This document shows, piece after piece, positions 1-7,658 of a stretch of 64,000 nt of DNA. A program made the position numbers and the translations under genes. Where the stretch lies: contig DASSRK010000160.1 of NCBI GenBank assembly GCA_035701825.1, positions 16,839 through 80,838 on the forward strand, read 5' to 3'. Origin of the DNA: CADEED01 sp035701825. Its GTDB lineage: Bacteria > Pseudomonadota > Gammaproteobacteria > Steroidobacterales > Steroidobacteraceae. Within the stretch, counting starts at the first letter, position 1; each line of letters begins with the position of its first letter. The notes beneath the pieces were generated by a model, which saw only the letters and a program-made list of their open reading frames with translations, did not search any database and was not told the DNA's origin.

Positions 1-1130
1 TTGGAGAGGATCAGCGGCGAGAGGACCATGGCCACCACCACCGCCACCAGCATGGGACGCGCAATGCCCGGATCGATGGCGCGCGCCTGCAGCAGCAGGG
101 TCAGCAACGCGATGCCGAATTCCCCGCCGACGGCGAGCGTCAGGCCGGTGCGCAGCGCCTTGAAATTGGAATCCACGAACGGACGCGTGGCGCAGGCCGC
201 GACCAATGCCTTGATGGAAATCATGGCGAACGCCAGCGCCAGGATCAGCCAGAACTCGCGCCACAGCTCGTGGTAGTCGAGCAGGATGCCGACCGAGATG
301 AAGAACAGGCCGAGCAGGATGTCGCGGAACGGCCGGATGACGCTGTCGACCTGGTGGCTGTACTCGGTTTCGGCCAGCATCATGCCGGCGAGGAACGCGC
401 CGAGCGCCATCGACAGGCCGGCCAGTTGCGAAGCCCAGGCGGCCGCCAGCGCCACGAGCAGCACCGCCAGCGTGAACAGCTCGCGCATGCGGCTGTTGGC
501 GATCACGTAGAGCAACGGCCGCAGCAGCCAGCGTCCCGCGGCCAGCACCACCAGCACCGCGGCCGTGCCCTCGAGCAGCAGCCGCACCATCTGCGGTACG
601 CCGAACCCGGCGCCGCCCGGCGCGAGCGCCGAGGCCAGCGCCAGGAACGGCACCACGGCGATGTCCTGGAACAGCACCACGCTGAAGGCGAGGCGGCCAT
701 GGGTGCGATTCAGCTCGGCGCGTTCGGCGAGCAGCGGCACGATGAGCACCGTGGAGCTCATGGCGACCACGCCGCCGATGACGATGCTCTGCGGCCAGGG
801 CAGCCCGAACAGGTGCGCGATCGGCGCCACCACCGCGGTGGTGCCGAACACCTGCAGGCTGCCGAGGCCGAACACCTCGCGCCGCAGCGCCACCATGCGC
901 GGCCAGGAGAATTCCAGGCCGAGCGTGAACAGCAGGAACACCACGCCGAGCTCGGCGAGCAGGTGGGTGGTCTCGGATTCCGGGAATACGCCGGCGGCAT
1001 GCGGGCCGAGGGCCAATCCCACGGTGACATACCCGAGGATGGAAGGCAGTCCGAGCCGCCGCGCCAGCGTCACGACGAACACCGACACGGCCAACAGGAC
1101 GATGATGAGAGCGAGGGGCGAATCGAACAT
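1..1130 (-). CDS. CPA2-family cation:proton antiporter (KefB/KefC-like), 3' truncated
   Basis: The reading frame is open from an ATG at 1130 leftward to the window edge, giving about 376 residues without a stop. The N-terminus MFDSPLALIIVLLAVSVFVV is a membrane segment. It is followed by GLPSILGYVTVGLALGPHAAG and ELGVVFLLFTLGLEFS, both typical of the Na+/H+ exchanger domain of monovalent cation:proton antiporter-2 proteins, and about ten hydrophobic segments can be counted. The family exchanges K+ or Na+ for H+ across the inner membrane. KefB/KefC types carry a C-terminal TrkA-N domain, which would lie outside the window, so the subtype cannot be fixed. It may be the last gene of a leftward unit that begins with the histidine kinase and response regulator, 51 bases away. 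Confidence 0.9.
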   Translation of the reverse strand, partial: MFDSPLALIIVLLAVSVFVVTLARRLGLPSILGYVTVGLALGPHAAGVFPESETTHLLAELGVVFLLFTLGLEFSWPRMVALRREVFGLGSLQVFGTTAVVAPIAHLFGLPWPQSIVIGGVVAMSSTVLIVPLLAERAELNRTHGRLAFSVVLFQDIAVVPFLALASALAPGGAGFGVPQMVRLLLEGTAAVLVVLAAGRWLLRPLLYVIANSRMRELFTLAVLLVALAAAWASQLAGLSMALGAFLAGMMLAETEYSHQVDSVIRPFRDILLGLFFISVGILLDYHELWREFWLILALAFAMISIKALVAACATRPFVDSNFKALRTGLTLAVGGEFGIALLTLLLQARAIDPGIARPMLVAVVVAMVLSPLILS

Positions 1131-1181
1131 TGGCTGGAAAGTTAGCAGATCAGGCGGGCCGCGGGGTCCCTGGCAGGCCTG

Positions 1182-1802
1182 TCACGCGTCATCCGTATCG
1201 ATCTCGAGCTGCGGCGCGATGCGCAGCACGTCGGCGAGCGTGCGGCAATCGAGCTTTTCCATCATGCGCGCCTTGTACACCTCGACGGTGCGCGGGCTGA
1301 TGTCGAGCGCCAGCGCGATCTCGCGGTTCGGCAGTCCGCGCGAAACCAGCGCCACCACCTCGCGCTCGCGCGGCGTGAGCCGCTCGATCCGGTGCCGCTG
1401 CCGCGCGGACTCGAACGCCTGCTTGTGGGCGGCGGCGTCGTGGGCGATGGCGTTCTGCAGCACGTCGACCAGCACCGCGTCGTCGAACGGCTTCTCGAGG
1501 AAATCGAAGGCGCCGGCCTTCATGGCGGCGCGCGTGGTCGCGACGTCACCGTGCGCCGTCAGCAGGATCACCGGCAGCGAGACCTTGCGTTCCACGAGCT
1601 GCTGCTGCAGCTCGAGCCCGCTCATCCCGGACATCCTCAGGTCGGTGAGCAGGCAGCCGCGCCACTCCGGACGGTAGGTGCCGAGGAAATCCTCGGCGCT
1701 GGCGAACAGCTGCGAGCGCAGCCCCTTGAGCGACAGCAGCAACGCCACCGAGTCGCGCACCGACGCGTCGTCATCCACCAGGAAAATCGTGGGCTCCAAC
1801 AT
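1182..1802 (-). CDS. FixJ/NarL-type response regulator
   Basis: This 206-residue protein has an N-terminal receiver domain, with acidic pocket DDD at residues 10-12, phospho-acceptor Asp54 in LLTDLRMSG, and the conserved Lys in EKPF near residue 104. A C-terminal LuxR-type helix-turn-helix spans about residues 142-200 (LTPREREVVALVSRGLPNRE, then ISPRTVEVYKARMMEKL). The architecture is that of FixJ/TodT/StyR cytoplasmic DNA-binding regulators, normally phosphorylated by a partner kinase. Its ATG lies two bases after the stop of the upstream MASE1 kinase, so the pair is co-transcribed and almost certainly cognate. The target genes are not evident. The adjacent antiporter is one candidate, and a symmetric site upstream of the kinase is another. 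Confidence 0.93.
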   Translation of the reverse strand: MLEPTIFLVDDDASVRDSVALLLSLKGLRSQLFASAEDFLGTYRPEWRGCLLTDLRMSGMSGLELQQQLVERKVSLPVILLTAHGDVATTRAAMKAGAFDFLEKPFDDAVLVDVLQNAIAHDAAAHKQAFESARQRHRIERLTPREREVVALVSRGLPNREIALALDISPRTVEVYKARMMEKLDCRTLADVLRIAPQLEIDTDDA

Positions 1803-1804
1803 GC

Positions 1805-3727
1805 TCAGGTCCCCGTGTCTGCCGCCGCCGCGGACGCCTGCCTGGCGAGCGCCACGCGAAAGCAGGCGCCTCCCAGCCGCGCGCCGCGTTCGTACGTGAG
1901 CTCGCCGCCGAGCGCCGCCACCAGCGACCGGCTGATCGCGAGCCCCAGCCCCATGCCATCGGGCTTGGTGGTGTTGAACGGCTCGAACAATCCGGCCAGC
2001 GCCTCCGGCGCGACGCCGTCGCCGTCATCCTCCACCGACAGCACCGTGCGGTCGTGCTCGCCGCGAACACGAATCGCGATGCGCCGGCCGGCCGACTGCT
2101 TCACGGCGAGCGCATCCACGGCGTTCGATACGAGGTTGTACAGCACTATCTCGAGGTGCGTGCCGTCGGCGCGCAAGGTCGCGACGTCCGCGGCGACGTC
2201 GACTTCCAGCACCGCGCCCACCGCCTGAAGGCGTGCGTCGACGGCACGCGCCACCGATGCACAGCAGGCGCGGATGTCCACGTCGTCGCTCGCCTGCTTG
2301 CCGCCCTGGTAGAAATCACGCAGGCGGCGCAACACGTCGGAGGCGCGCATCGCCTCGCGCACCGCCTTGCCGAGCGTCGCGTCGAGACGCCCGTCCTGGC
2401 CCGCGAGCGGAGCGGCGAGGATCTCCGAGGCGCGTAGATAGCTCACCAGCGCGGTGATGGGCTGGTTGAGCTCGTGCGCGAGTGCCGACGCCAGCTCGCC
2501 GGCGACCGCGAAACGCATGGCGCGCGCCAGGATGCGATCGCGTTCGCGGGCCTCGGCCTGGGCGCGCTGGCGTTCGGTCGCGTCACGCACGATGACCAGC
2601 CAGCCGGGCTGCGCCGGGGATTCGAGCTGCGCCCAGGCGATCTCCGCGGGAAACGAGCTGCCGTCGCGCCGCACGCCCGCGACCGACCGGCGCCCCTCCG
2701 GTGCGCGCAGCGACACCTCCGGCAGCAGCTCGTGCAGCGGCGGAGGCGCGGCGGACTCATCGTCGAGCGCGAACAGGTGTCGCGCGACGGCATTCGTGGT
2801 GATGACACCGCCGCCCGGGCTCACCGTGATCACCGCATCGGGCGCCGCGGCGAGCAAGGCGCGCAGCTCCGCTTCACCCGCCGCGACGCGCGCCAGCGCG
2901 TTGGCGCGCTCGGTCACCACGGTCCCGAGCAGCAATCCCGTCGAGCACAGCGTCACCATCAGGAACTGCAGTTCGATGAGCGGCGTGACCGGATTGAGAT
3001 CCTCGATCGCCACGACGAGTCCGACCTGGATGGCGAGCGCGCCCAGCATCGCGCCCTTGGCGCCCCAGCGCGCGGCGATCCAGATGATGGGCACGAACAA
3101 GGGATAGAAGAAGCGCAAACGGTCCGAGACCTGCAGGCCGAAGATCAGCCACACGAACAGCGCCACCAGCGCCGCCTGTGCCAGTACTTCCGTCCAGCGC
3201 GCGCGCACCGACCGCCAACCCTGGCGCCAATCCGCCGCGGCCAGCATCAGGGGCGTGAGCATCAGGATTCCGTTGACGTCGCCGACCCAGTACTGCGCGA
3301 TGCTCTCGATGGCCAGCTCATCCGGCAGCACGCCGCTCACGGTGAACAGCGCCACGTAGCCGCCGGAGACCATCAGGCTGGCGACGACCACCCCTGCGGC
3401 AAAACGCACCGCGCCGGACAGCACGCGCGTTTCCTCGCCCGCCGGCCGAGCCGCGAGGAAGTGCGCGAGGCCGCCGTAGACGAGCGCGATGAGCGCCGAG
3501 GAAGCCGCGAGCACCAGCGTTGGCGCCGGCGAATCGCGTACCACGACTTCCGCCATGAACGCGCCGACGGCCACCACGGGCGCCCACTTCGGGCCGCGCC
3601 ACAGCAGGTAGGCGAGCGCCACTCCGGTCTGCGGATTCCAGGGTGTGATTCCGAGCTTGAGTACGGGCTGGATGAAACTCACCCAGTCGACCGCGACGTA
3701 CCCGAGCACGAAAGCCAGTGCGTGCAC
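1805..3727 (-). CDS. MASE1-domain membrane sensor histidine kinase
   Basis: The frame runs upstream to an ATG at 3931, but I prefer the GTG at 3727. It has GAGG five bases upstream and places the first membrane helix (HALAFVLGYVAVDWVSF) at the N-terminus; the 68 residues before it look non-native. With that start the protein has 640 residues. An eight-helix MASE1 sensor region contains ITPWNPQTGVALAYLLWRG. A PAS domain (about 300-400) is followed by HisKA with phospho-acceptor His418 in ALAHELNQPITAL, and an ATPase domain with N-box NLVSNAVDAL and glycine-rich VEDDGDGV and GMGLGLAI. MASE1 sensors are integral-membrane domains of unknown ligand. The response regulator is immediately downstream, so this is a complete two-component system. 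Confidence 0.9.
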   Translation of the reverse strand: MHALAFVLGYVAVDWVSFIQPVLKLGITPWNPQTGVALAYLLWRGPKWAPVVAVGAFMAEVVVRDSPAPTLVLAASSALIALVYGGLAHFLAARPAGEETRVLSGAVRFAAGVVVASLMVSGGYVALFTVSGVLPDELAIESIAQYWVGDVNGILMLTPLMLAAADWRQGWRSVRARWTEVLAQAALVALFVWLIFGLQVSDRLRFFYPLFVPIIWIAARWGAKGAMLGALAIQVGLVVAIEDLNPVTPLIELQFLMVTLCSTGLLLGTVVTERANALARVAAGEAELRALLAAAPDAVITVSPGGGVITTNAVARHLFALDDESAAPPPLHELLPEVSLRAPEGRRSVAGVRRDGSSFPAEIAWAQLESPAQPGWLVIVRDATERQRAQAEARERDRILARAMRFAVAGELASALAHELNQPITALVSYLRASEILAAPLAGQDGRLDATLGKAVREAMRASDVLRRLRDFYQGGKQASDDVDIRACCASVARAVDARLQAVGAVLEVDVAADVATLRADGTHLEIVLYNLVSNAVDALAVKQSAGRRIAIRVRGEHDRTVLSVEDDGDGVAPEALAGLFEPFNTTKPDGMGLGLAISRSLVAALGGELTYERGARLGGACFRVALARQASAAAADTGT

Positions 3728-3754
3728 TACGTCCTCGAGGGAGGGAAAGAAGGA

Positions 3755-3783
3755 CCAAGGCCGGAACGTTGAACGGCCTTGGC
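3755..3783. promoter_or_regulatory. Perfect 9-bp inverted repeat upstream of the kinase gene
   Basis: CCAAGGCCG and CGGCCTTGG flank a ten-base loop about 30 bases upstream of the preferred GTG start of the MASE1 kinase. It could be a hairpin in the 5' leader or a protein-binding site. There is no T-run on either side to make it a typical terminator. Confidence 0.4.
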
Positions 3784-3861
3784 CCACCCGAAGGGTCCCC
3801 CTGGAAAACACCGGGCCGCCGAACCGTAGCGGGTGCAGGTAGCCCGGACAATTCGCGCTGT

Positions 3862-3871
3862 CCCGTACGGG
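3862..3871. promoter_or_regulatory. Palindrome CCCGTACGGG upstream of the two-component genes
   Basis: This ten-base perfect palindrome lies about 135 bases upstream of the kinase start, in the only sizeable gap before the two-component operon. LuxR-family regulators often bind short dyads of this size, so it is a candidate site for autoregulation. The evidence is symmetry and position only. Confidence 0.25.
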
Positions 3872-4012
3872 GAATTTTCCCATCATCCAGAAGAGCCCCG
3901 GCGTTCGCACCTTGGTCGAGACGCGGATCATCGCCGATCACTACCCGCGGCGCAGCCCGCGGGTGCGTCGCAGCCGGCCTTGCGGGTCAGTTGCCGCCGG
4001 GAGCGGCCACGC

Positions 4013-4372
4013 TCAGGAGCTCATGAATACCGTGGTGTCGTAGCGCTCGAAGTTCTGCAGCGCGCGCCGGTAGGCGGTCTGCAGCATCTTCTCCGCCACC
4101 TTGTCAGCCCGCGGCGAGAGCAGCATGCGCAGCACCACGTCGTCGGCCGGGCGTGAATTGTCGTCGCCCAGGTATTGCTCGATGAGCTTGGCGACGCGAT
4201 TGCAGGTCTCGTTGGTGAAGCGCAAGTGCGCGCCGTCATAGACGGCGTCCTGCGTGGGGCCGTATGAGGCGCGCGCCTCGGCGGTGAGCTCGTACAGGAA
4301 GCTCGCCATCAGCCGCGCCTTGTCCGCCAGCGCCATCTCGCTGAAGAAGCTGATCTCGGACTGCAGGTTCAT
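4013..4372 (-). CDS. Small conserved-looking protein at the end of the ExbB/ExbD/AgmX operon
   Basis: I do not recognise a family for this 119-residue protein. It starts MNLQSEISFFSEMALADKAR, has no signal peptide or membrane segment, and is rich in Leu, Ala, Arg and Glu in a pattern suggesting a mostly helical soluble protein. The ATG lies 14 bases after the stop of the AgmX-like transducer in the same direction, so it is the last gene of that operon. It is presumably a cytoplasmic accessory of the energised envelope complex. A longer frame in the same register extends upstream to 5248, but it lies antiparallel in phase within the transducer gene and is an artefact of high GC. Confidence 0.72.
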   Translation of the reverse strand: MNLQSEISFFSEMALADKARLMASFLYELTAEARASYGPTQDAVYDGAHLRFTNETCNRVAKLIEQYLGDDNSRPADDVVLRMLLSPRADKVAEKMLQTAYRRALQNFERYDTTVFMSS

Positions 4373-4386
4373 GGCACGGGCCCTGG

Positions 4387-5292
4387 CTAGGCCGCCGGGA
4401 AGAAGTCGATCGGCTTGCTCACCACCAGCGGCTCGACGTCCGCGGGCTTGAAGCGGATCAGGCGCACGCGCGCCACGATCTTCTTCTCGAGCTCCGGATC
4501 GTTCAGCTCGCTCGACACCACGCGGCAGGCGCTGATCTCGCCCGACGGCTCGATCTTGAACTCGAGCACCAGCTTGCCCTGCAGCTCCGGCTTGTCGCGC
4601 AGCGCGCGGCCGTAGAGCGCGTACAGCGCGCCCTTGTTGCGGTCGAAGACGACTTCCACTTCCTCGCGGGCGCGCGACGCCTTGCCGCTGGTGCCGGTGC
4701 GTTGCACGCGGCCACCGGCATTCGGGTCGAGACCCTGGCCGTGCTGGACCTGCGTCGTGGTGTGCGTGCCGATGGCGCCCGCGCCGCCGCCGAAACCCCG
4801 CGCGAGGTTCGACGTATTGATGCCGCCAGAGGCGCGGCCGGCTTGTGAAGTGATCAGGGTGCGCTCCGAGCGCGCATCCTCGACCGGCGTCTTCATCTGC
4901 GGGTTCTCGAGGTCGAGGTTCTGGTCGCGCAGATCCGCCAGCTCGTCGGCCAGCGCCAGCATGCCCTGCTTGCGCACGTCGGGCTTGGGCTTCTCGACCG
5001 GCTTCTGTTCCGGCTTCGGCTTCTCCTGCTCCGGCTTCTTCTCGGGTTCCGGCGGCGGAGGCGGCGGCGGCGGCTTCGGCTTCTCGACGATGAGCTGCAC
5101 GACGCGCTCCGGCAGGTCCTCGACCTTCGGCTTCGCGCGTTGCGGCATCGGCAGCAGCCAGATGAGGATCGCGAGCAGCGTCGCGATGATCAGCAGGATC
5201 CGCAGCAGCCGTTTGAAGCGCCGCTCGCTCTCCTCGCCCGGAGCCCACGGCAGCTCGAAGCGGCGGAAATATGGAGCGAGACCCAGGCTCAT
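4387..5292 (-). CDS. TonB/AgmX-like energy transducer with Pro-rich periplasmic linker
   Basis: This 301-residue protein has a short cytoplasmic N-terminus, one membrane helix at about residues 29-46 (LLRILLIIATLLAILIWLLP) and a Pro/Lys/Glu-rich linker at about 70-105 containing eight consecutive prolines. A C-terminal domain (about 205-300) contains ALYALYGRALRDKPELQGKL and KLVLEFKIEPSGEISACRVV. This is the TonB-fold AgmX/PglI C-terminal type found in the Myxococcus gliding proteins GltG and GltJ. The protein should span the periplasm and transmit proton-motive-force energy from the adjacent ExbB/ExbD channel to an outer-membrane partner. It overlaps the upstream ExbD gene by four bases (ATGA). 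FecA-type siderophore TonB is less likely because large TPR and barrel genes accompany it. Confidence 0.88.
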   Translation of the reverse strand: MSLGLAPYFRRFELPWAPGEESERRFKRLLRILLIIATLLAILIWLLPMPQRAKPKVEDLPERVVQLIVEKPKPPPPPPPPEPEKKPEQEKPKPEQKPVEKPKPDVRKQGMLALADELADLRDQNLDLENPQMKTPVEDARSERTLITSQAGRASGGINTSNLARGFGGGAGAIGTHTTTQVQHGQGLDPNAGGRVQRTGTSGKASRAREEVEVVFDRNKGALYALYGRALRDKPELQGKLVLEFKIEPSGEISACRVVSSELNDPELEKKIVARVRLIRFKPADVEPLVVSKPIDFFPAA

Positions 5293-5795
5293 GCGCCGGC
5301 CCTCGCGGCCACTTCCTTCTGCATCACGGCGAGCGAGACCTTGCCGTAGTCGGCGGCCGTGGCGGTCGCCATGACGCGCTTGAGCACGGTGAACGGCGTG
5401 CCCTTGTCACCCATGATGGTGACCTCGCGGTCGGCCAGGTCCTGCTGCGCGGTGGTGCGCAGGCTGGTGTCGTTCTGTTCCTTGAGCGCGGCGCGCAGCG
5501 GCTCGATGATCAGCTGCGCGTCGGCGTTGTTGACTTCGGCCACCTTGGCGACCACGCGGCCGTTAACCAGCAGGTCTTCCTTGGTGACCATGACCACCAC
5601 GGTCTCGCGCGGTTTGATCTCGGCGATCGACTGCGGCACGGTGATCTGCTTGGTGTTGGGCAGGATCTCCACGTCCGAGCTGTGCAGCAGCAGGAACACC
5701 ACCAGCATGGTCAGCATGTCGATGAAGGGCACCAGCGCCATGTGGCTGCCGTGATGGCCGCGCTGGCGATGCTTCTTGATGCGATACGGAGTCAC
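5289..5795 (-). CDS. ExbD/TolR-type stator protein (second copy)
   Basis: This 168-residue protein has a short basic cytoplasmic N-terminus, a single membrane helix with the proton-relay aspartate Asp26 in MALVPFIDMLTMLVVFLLLH, and a periplasmic domain of about 120 residues. This is the ExbD/TolR/AglS plan, in which two or more copies pair with a five-subunit TolQ/ExbB/AglR channel. It overlaps both neighbours by four bases (start over the stop of the first ExbD, stop over the start of the transducer), which implies strict co-translation. Two non-identical ExbD proteins beside one ExbB match the AglR/AglQ/AglS arrangement of Myxococcus. Confidence 0.92.
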   Translation of the reverse strand: MTPYRIKKHRQRGHHGSHMALVPFIDMLTMLVVFLLLHSSDVEILPNTKQITVPQSIAEIKPRETVVVMVTKEDLLVNGRVVAKVAEVNNADAQLIIEPLRAALKEQNDTSLRTTAQQDLADREVTIMGDKGTPFTVLKRVMATATAADYGKVSLAVMQKEVAARAGA

Positions 5796-6328
5796 TTCGC
5801 ACCTCCGGCCGCCGCGCCGGTGAGCGGCGCATCACCCACGGAGATGTCCGGGAACAGCTCGACCAGCTTGATGCTCGGCCCGGAGTGGTCCTGCCAGACG
5901 CGCGTGTTGTCCATGGTCTGGACCAGCACGTCGTAGGGGATGTCGGCCTCGAGCAGCACGCTCGCCGCCAGCGTGTCCGGGTACCTGGCCTTCACCTGCT
6001 TGAGGAATTCCGACAGGTCGTTGTAGTCGTAGTCGCCCGCCTTCTTCGGCGAGGTATGCAGCACACCCGAGTTGCGGTCCGCGATCTCGATGGCGTTCTG
6101 CCGCACGATCACCTCGAGATTGAGCCCTTTGGGAAGCTCCGGCACCGAGGAGTTGGGCGCCGGGAGATTCAGCTCGAGGATGTTCGTGTTGGAGAACACC
6201 GCCGTGAACAGCAGGAAGAACACCAGGATGACCATCATGTCGATCATCGGCACGATGTTCAGATCGTTGCGGCCGCGATATTTCGCGTGATTGCGCATCG
6301 CGCGCGCGGCGAGCTTGGATGAAGCCAT
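5792..6328 (-). CDS. ExbD/TolR-type stator protein (first copy)
   Basis: This 178-residue protein has an N-terminal helix carrying Asp30 in NIVPMIDMMVILVFFLLFTA and a periplasmic domain. It differs clearly from the second ExbD next door, so the pair is an old duplication and probably forms a heteromeric stator. The start is supported by AGGAAGT about five bases upstream of the ATG. The first residues are basic (KLAARAMRNHAKYRGR), consistent with a cytoplasmic N-terminus. It lies 47 bases after the ExbB/TolQ gene. Confidence 0.92.
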   Translation of the reverse strand: MASSKLAARAMRNHAKYRGRNDLNIVPMIDMMVILVFFLLFTAVFSNTNILELNLPAPNSSVPELPKGLNLEVIVRQNAIEIADRNSGVLHTSPKKAGDYDYNDLSEFLKQVKARYPDTLAASVLLEADIPYDVLVQTMDNTRVWQDHSGPSIKLVELFPDISVGDAPLTGAAAGGAK

Positions 6329-6375
6329 CGCTTACTTCCTGTGGGCGGTTGCCAGTCGGTGCGGTCGCGGCGTCT

Positions 6376-7074
6376 TCAGGCCGGACGCGGTGCCGGGGCG
6401 CGCGGCGCCATCGCCGGCGTGCCGCCCGGGGCGGTCGGCTCCGAGTAGCGCTCGGTGATGGAGTTCAGGAACTTCACCACCGCGATCTCCAGGCTGTCGA
6501 TCAGCGAGGTGGTCTTGGCCTCGAGGAACATGTGCGACAGCAGCAGCGTGATGGCGACGCCCAGGCCCATGGCGGTGTTGTTCATGGCCTCGGAGATCGC
6601 GGCCGCGAGCAGCGACGCCTTCTCGGCCGGGTTGGCCTGCGACACCGCGCCGAACGCGTGGATCAGCGCCAGGATGGTTCCCAGCAGGCCGACCAGCATG
6701 CCGATGTTGGCGAGCGAGCTCAGGTAGTGCGTGCGCTTTTCCAGGCGCGGCACGATCTCGAGCAGCGACTCTTCCATCGCCTGCTGGATGTCGTCACGGC
6801 GGCGCGCGGTCGCGAGGCGCGCGAGGCCGTACTTGAGGACCGTGCCGATCTGCGCCTGCGAGTTGTTGGCGAGCGAGATGGCCTGCTTGAAGTTGCCGGC
6901 GCCGAGGTGCGGCGCGACTTCGTCCCACAGGTTGCGGTTCTTGATGGTTTCCTTGGTGAGGTAGAACCAGCGCTCGACGGCGATGGACACACCGACCACG
7001 AAGATGATGGCGAGCGGCCACAGGAAGAAGCCACCCTCCTTGAAGAATATGGCAATTGATTTCAGGGCATCCAC
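6376..7074 (-). CDS. MotA/TolQ/ExbB proton-channel family protein
   Basis: The 232 residues hold three membrane helices, at about 15-37 (GGFFLWPLAIIFVVGVSIAV), about 112-135 (SLANIGMLVGLLGTILALIH) and about 160-180 (MNNTAMGLGVAITLLLSHM). The GLLGTI and NTAMGLGVAIT motifs are the family signature. TolQ/ExbB/AglR proteins form the proton channel that drives TonB- or Glt-type transducers. The gene precedes both ExbD genes and the AgmX-like transducer. GAGGAG upstream of the ATG supports the start. The C-terminal tail is Pro/Ala-rich. Confidence 0.94.
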   Translation of the reverse strand: MDALKSIAIFFKEGGFFLWPLAIIFVVGVSIAVERWFYLTKETIKNRNLWDEVAPHLGAGNFKQAISLANNSQAQIGTVLKYGLARLATARRRDDIQQAMEESLLEIVPRLEKRTHYLSSLANIGMLVGLLGTILALIHAFGAVSQANPAEKASLLAAAISEAMNNTAMGLGVAITLLLSHMFLEAKTTSLIDSLEIAVVKFLNSITERYSEPTAPGGTPAMAPRAPAPRPA

Positions 7075-7153
7075 GGGAAAACTCCTCTGACAAACAAGGG
7101 CGGGGGCTCAAGGCATCGCAAGATTGCGTTACATAAGTGACAAAAACTGCGAA

Positions 7154-7657
7154 TCACTTCTCAGGCTTGTTTGTGGGCGCCGCGGCGCCCGGTTGAAGCG
7201 CTTCGAAGTAGCGGTTCTGTCGGCGAAATACGTCACGGTCGACCGGCTCGAGCACTTCGTCGAGCAGGCTGTTCACGGGGCGCCCGACGAGATCGCCGAG
7301 CTCGGCGCTGCGCCACGGCACGATGTACAGCACCTTGGGCAGCTCGCGGTTGCCGGTGATCTGCGTGGACTCGAGGTCGAGGCGATCCCGGGCGTTGCTC
7401 TTGCCGGCGGCGGGGGCCGCGGGCCTGGCCGGGTTGTTAGCCGTGCCGCGCGCGGGGCTGGCCGCGGGCCGCGCGGCGGGCTGCTGCGTGGAAGACGCCG
7501 GCGGGCTCGCGGCGGGCGGCGTGACCGGCGCCGCCGCCGGGGCCGAGGTGTTGACGCCCGGCTCGAGATCGTCGCGCTGCGCGGGTTGCGGCGCCTGTGC
7601 CTTGGCCACGGCCACCGCCGCCAGCAGCAACATCGCCCCGACGAGTAGTTTGTTCAT
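7154..7657 (-). CDS. Exported Ala/Pro-rich protein of the envelope-complex operon
   Basis: This 167-residue protein has a clear signal peptide (MNKLLVGAMLLLAAVAVAKA). A low-complexity Ala/Pro/Thr segment (about 35-85) is followed by a conserved-looking C-terminal domain containing TGNRELPKVLYIVPWRSAEL and LDEVLEPVDRDVFRRQNRYF. I do not recognise the family. The disordered linker plus small folded domain suits a periplasmic tether. It starts one base after the stop of the 1166-residue repeat protein and lies 79 bases before the ExbB gene, so it belongs to the same transcript. Confidence 0.8.
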   Translation of the reverse strand: MNKLLVGAMLLLAAVAVAKAQAPQPAQRDDLEPGVNTSAPAAAPVTPPAASPPASSTQQPAARPAASPARGTANNPARPAAPAAGKSNARDRLDLESTQITGNRELPKVLYIVPWRSAELGDLVGRPVNSLLDEVLEPVDRDVFRRQNRYFEALQPGAAAPTNKPEK

Positions 7658-7658
7658 G

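Noticed and set aside
4387..7074. Plain iron-siderophore TonB-ExbB-ExbD system
   Set aside because: The C-terminal domain is of AgmX type, and TPR and barrel genes are linked, with no siderophore receptor in the operon.
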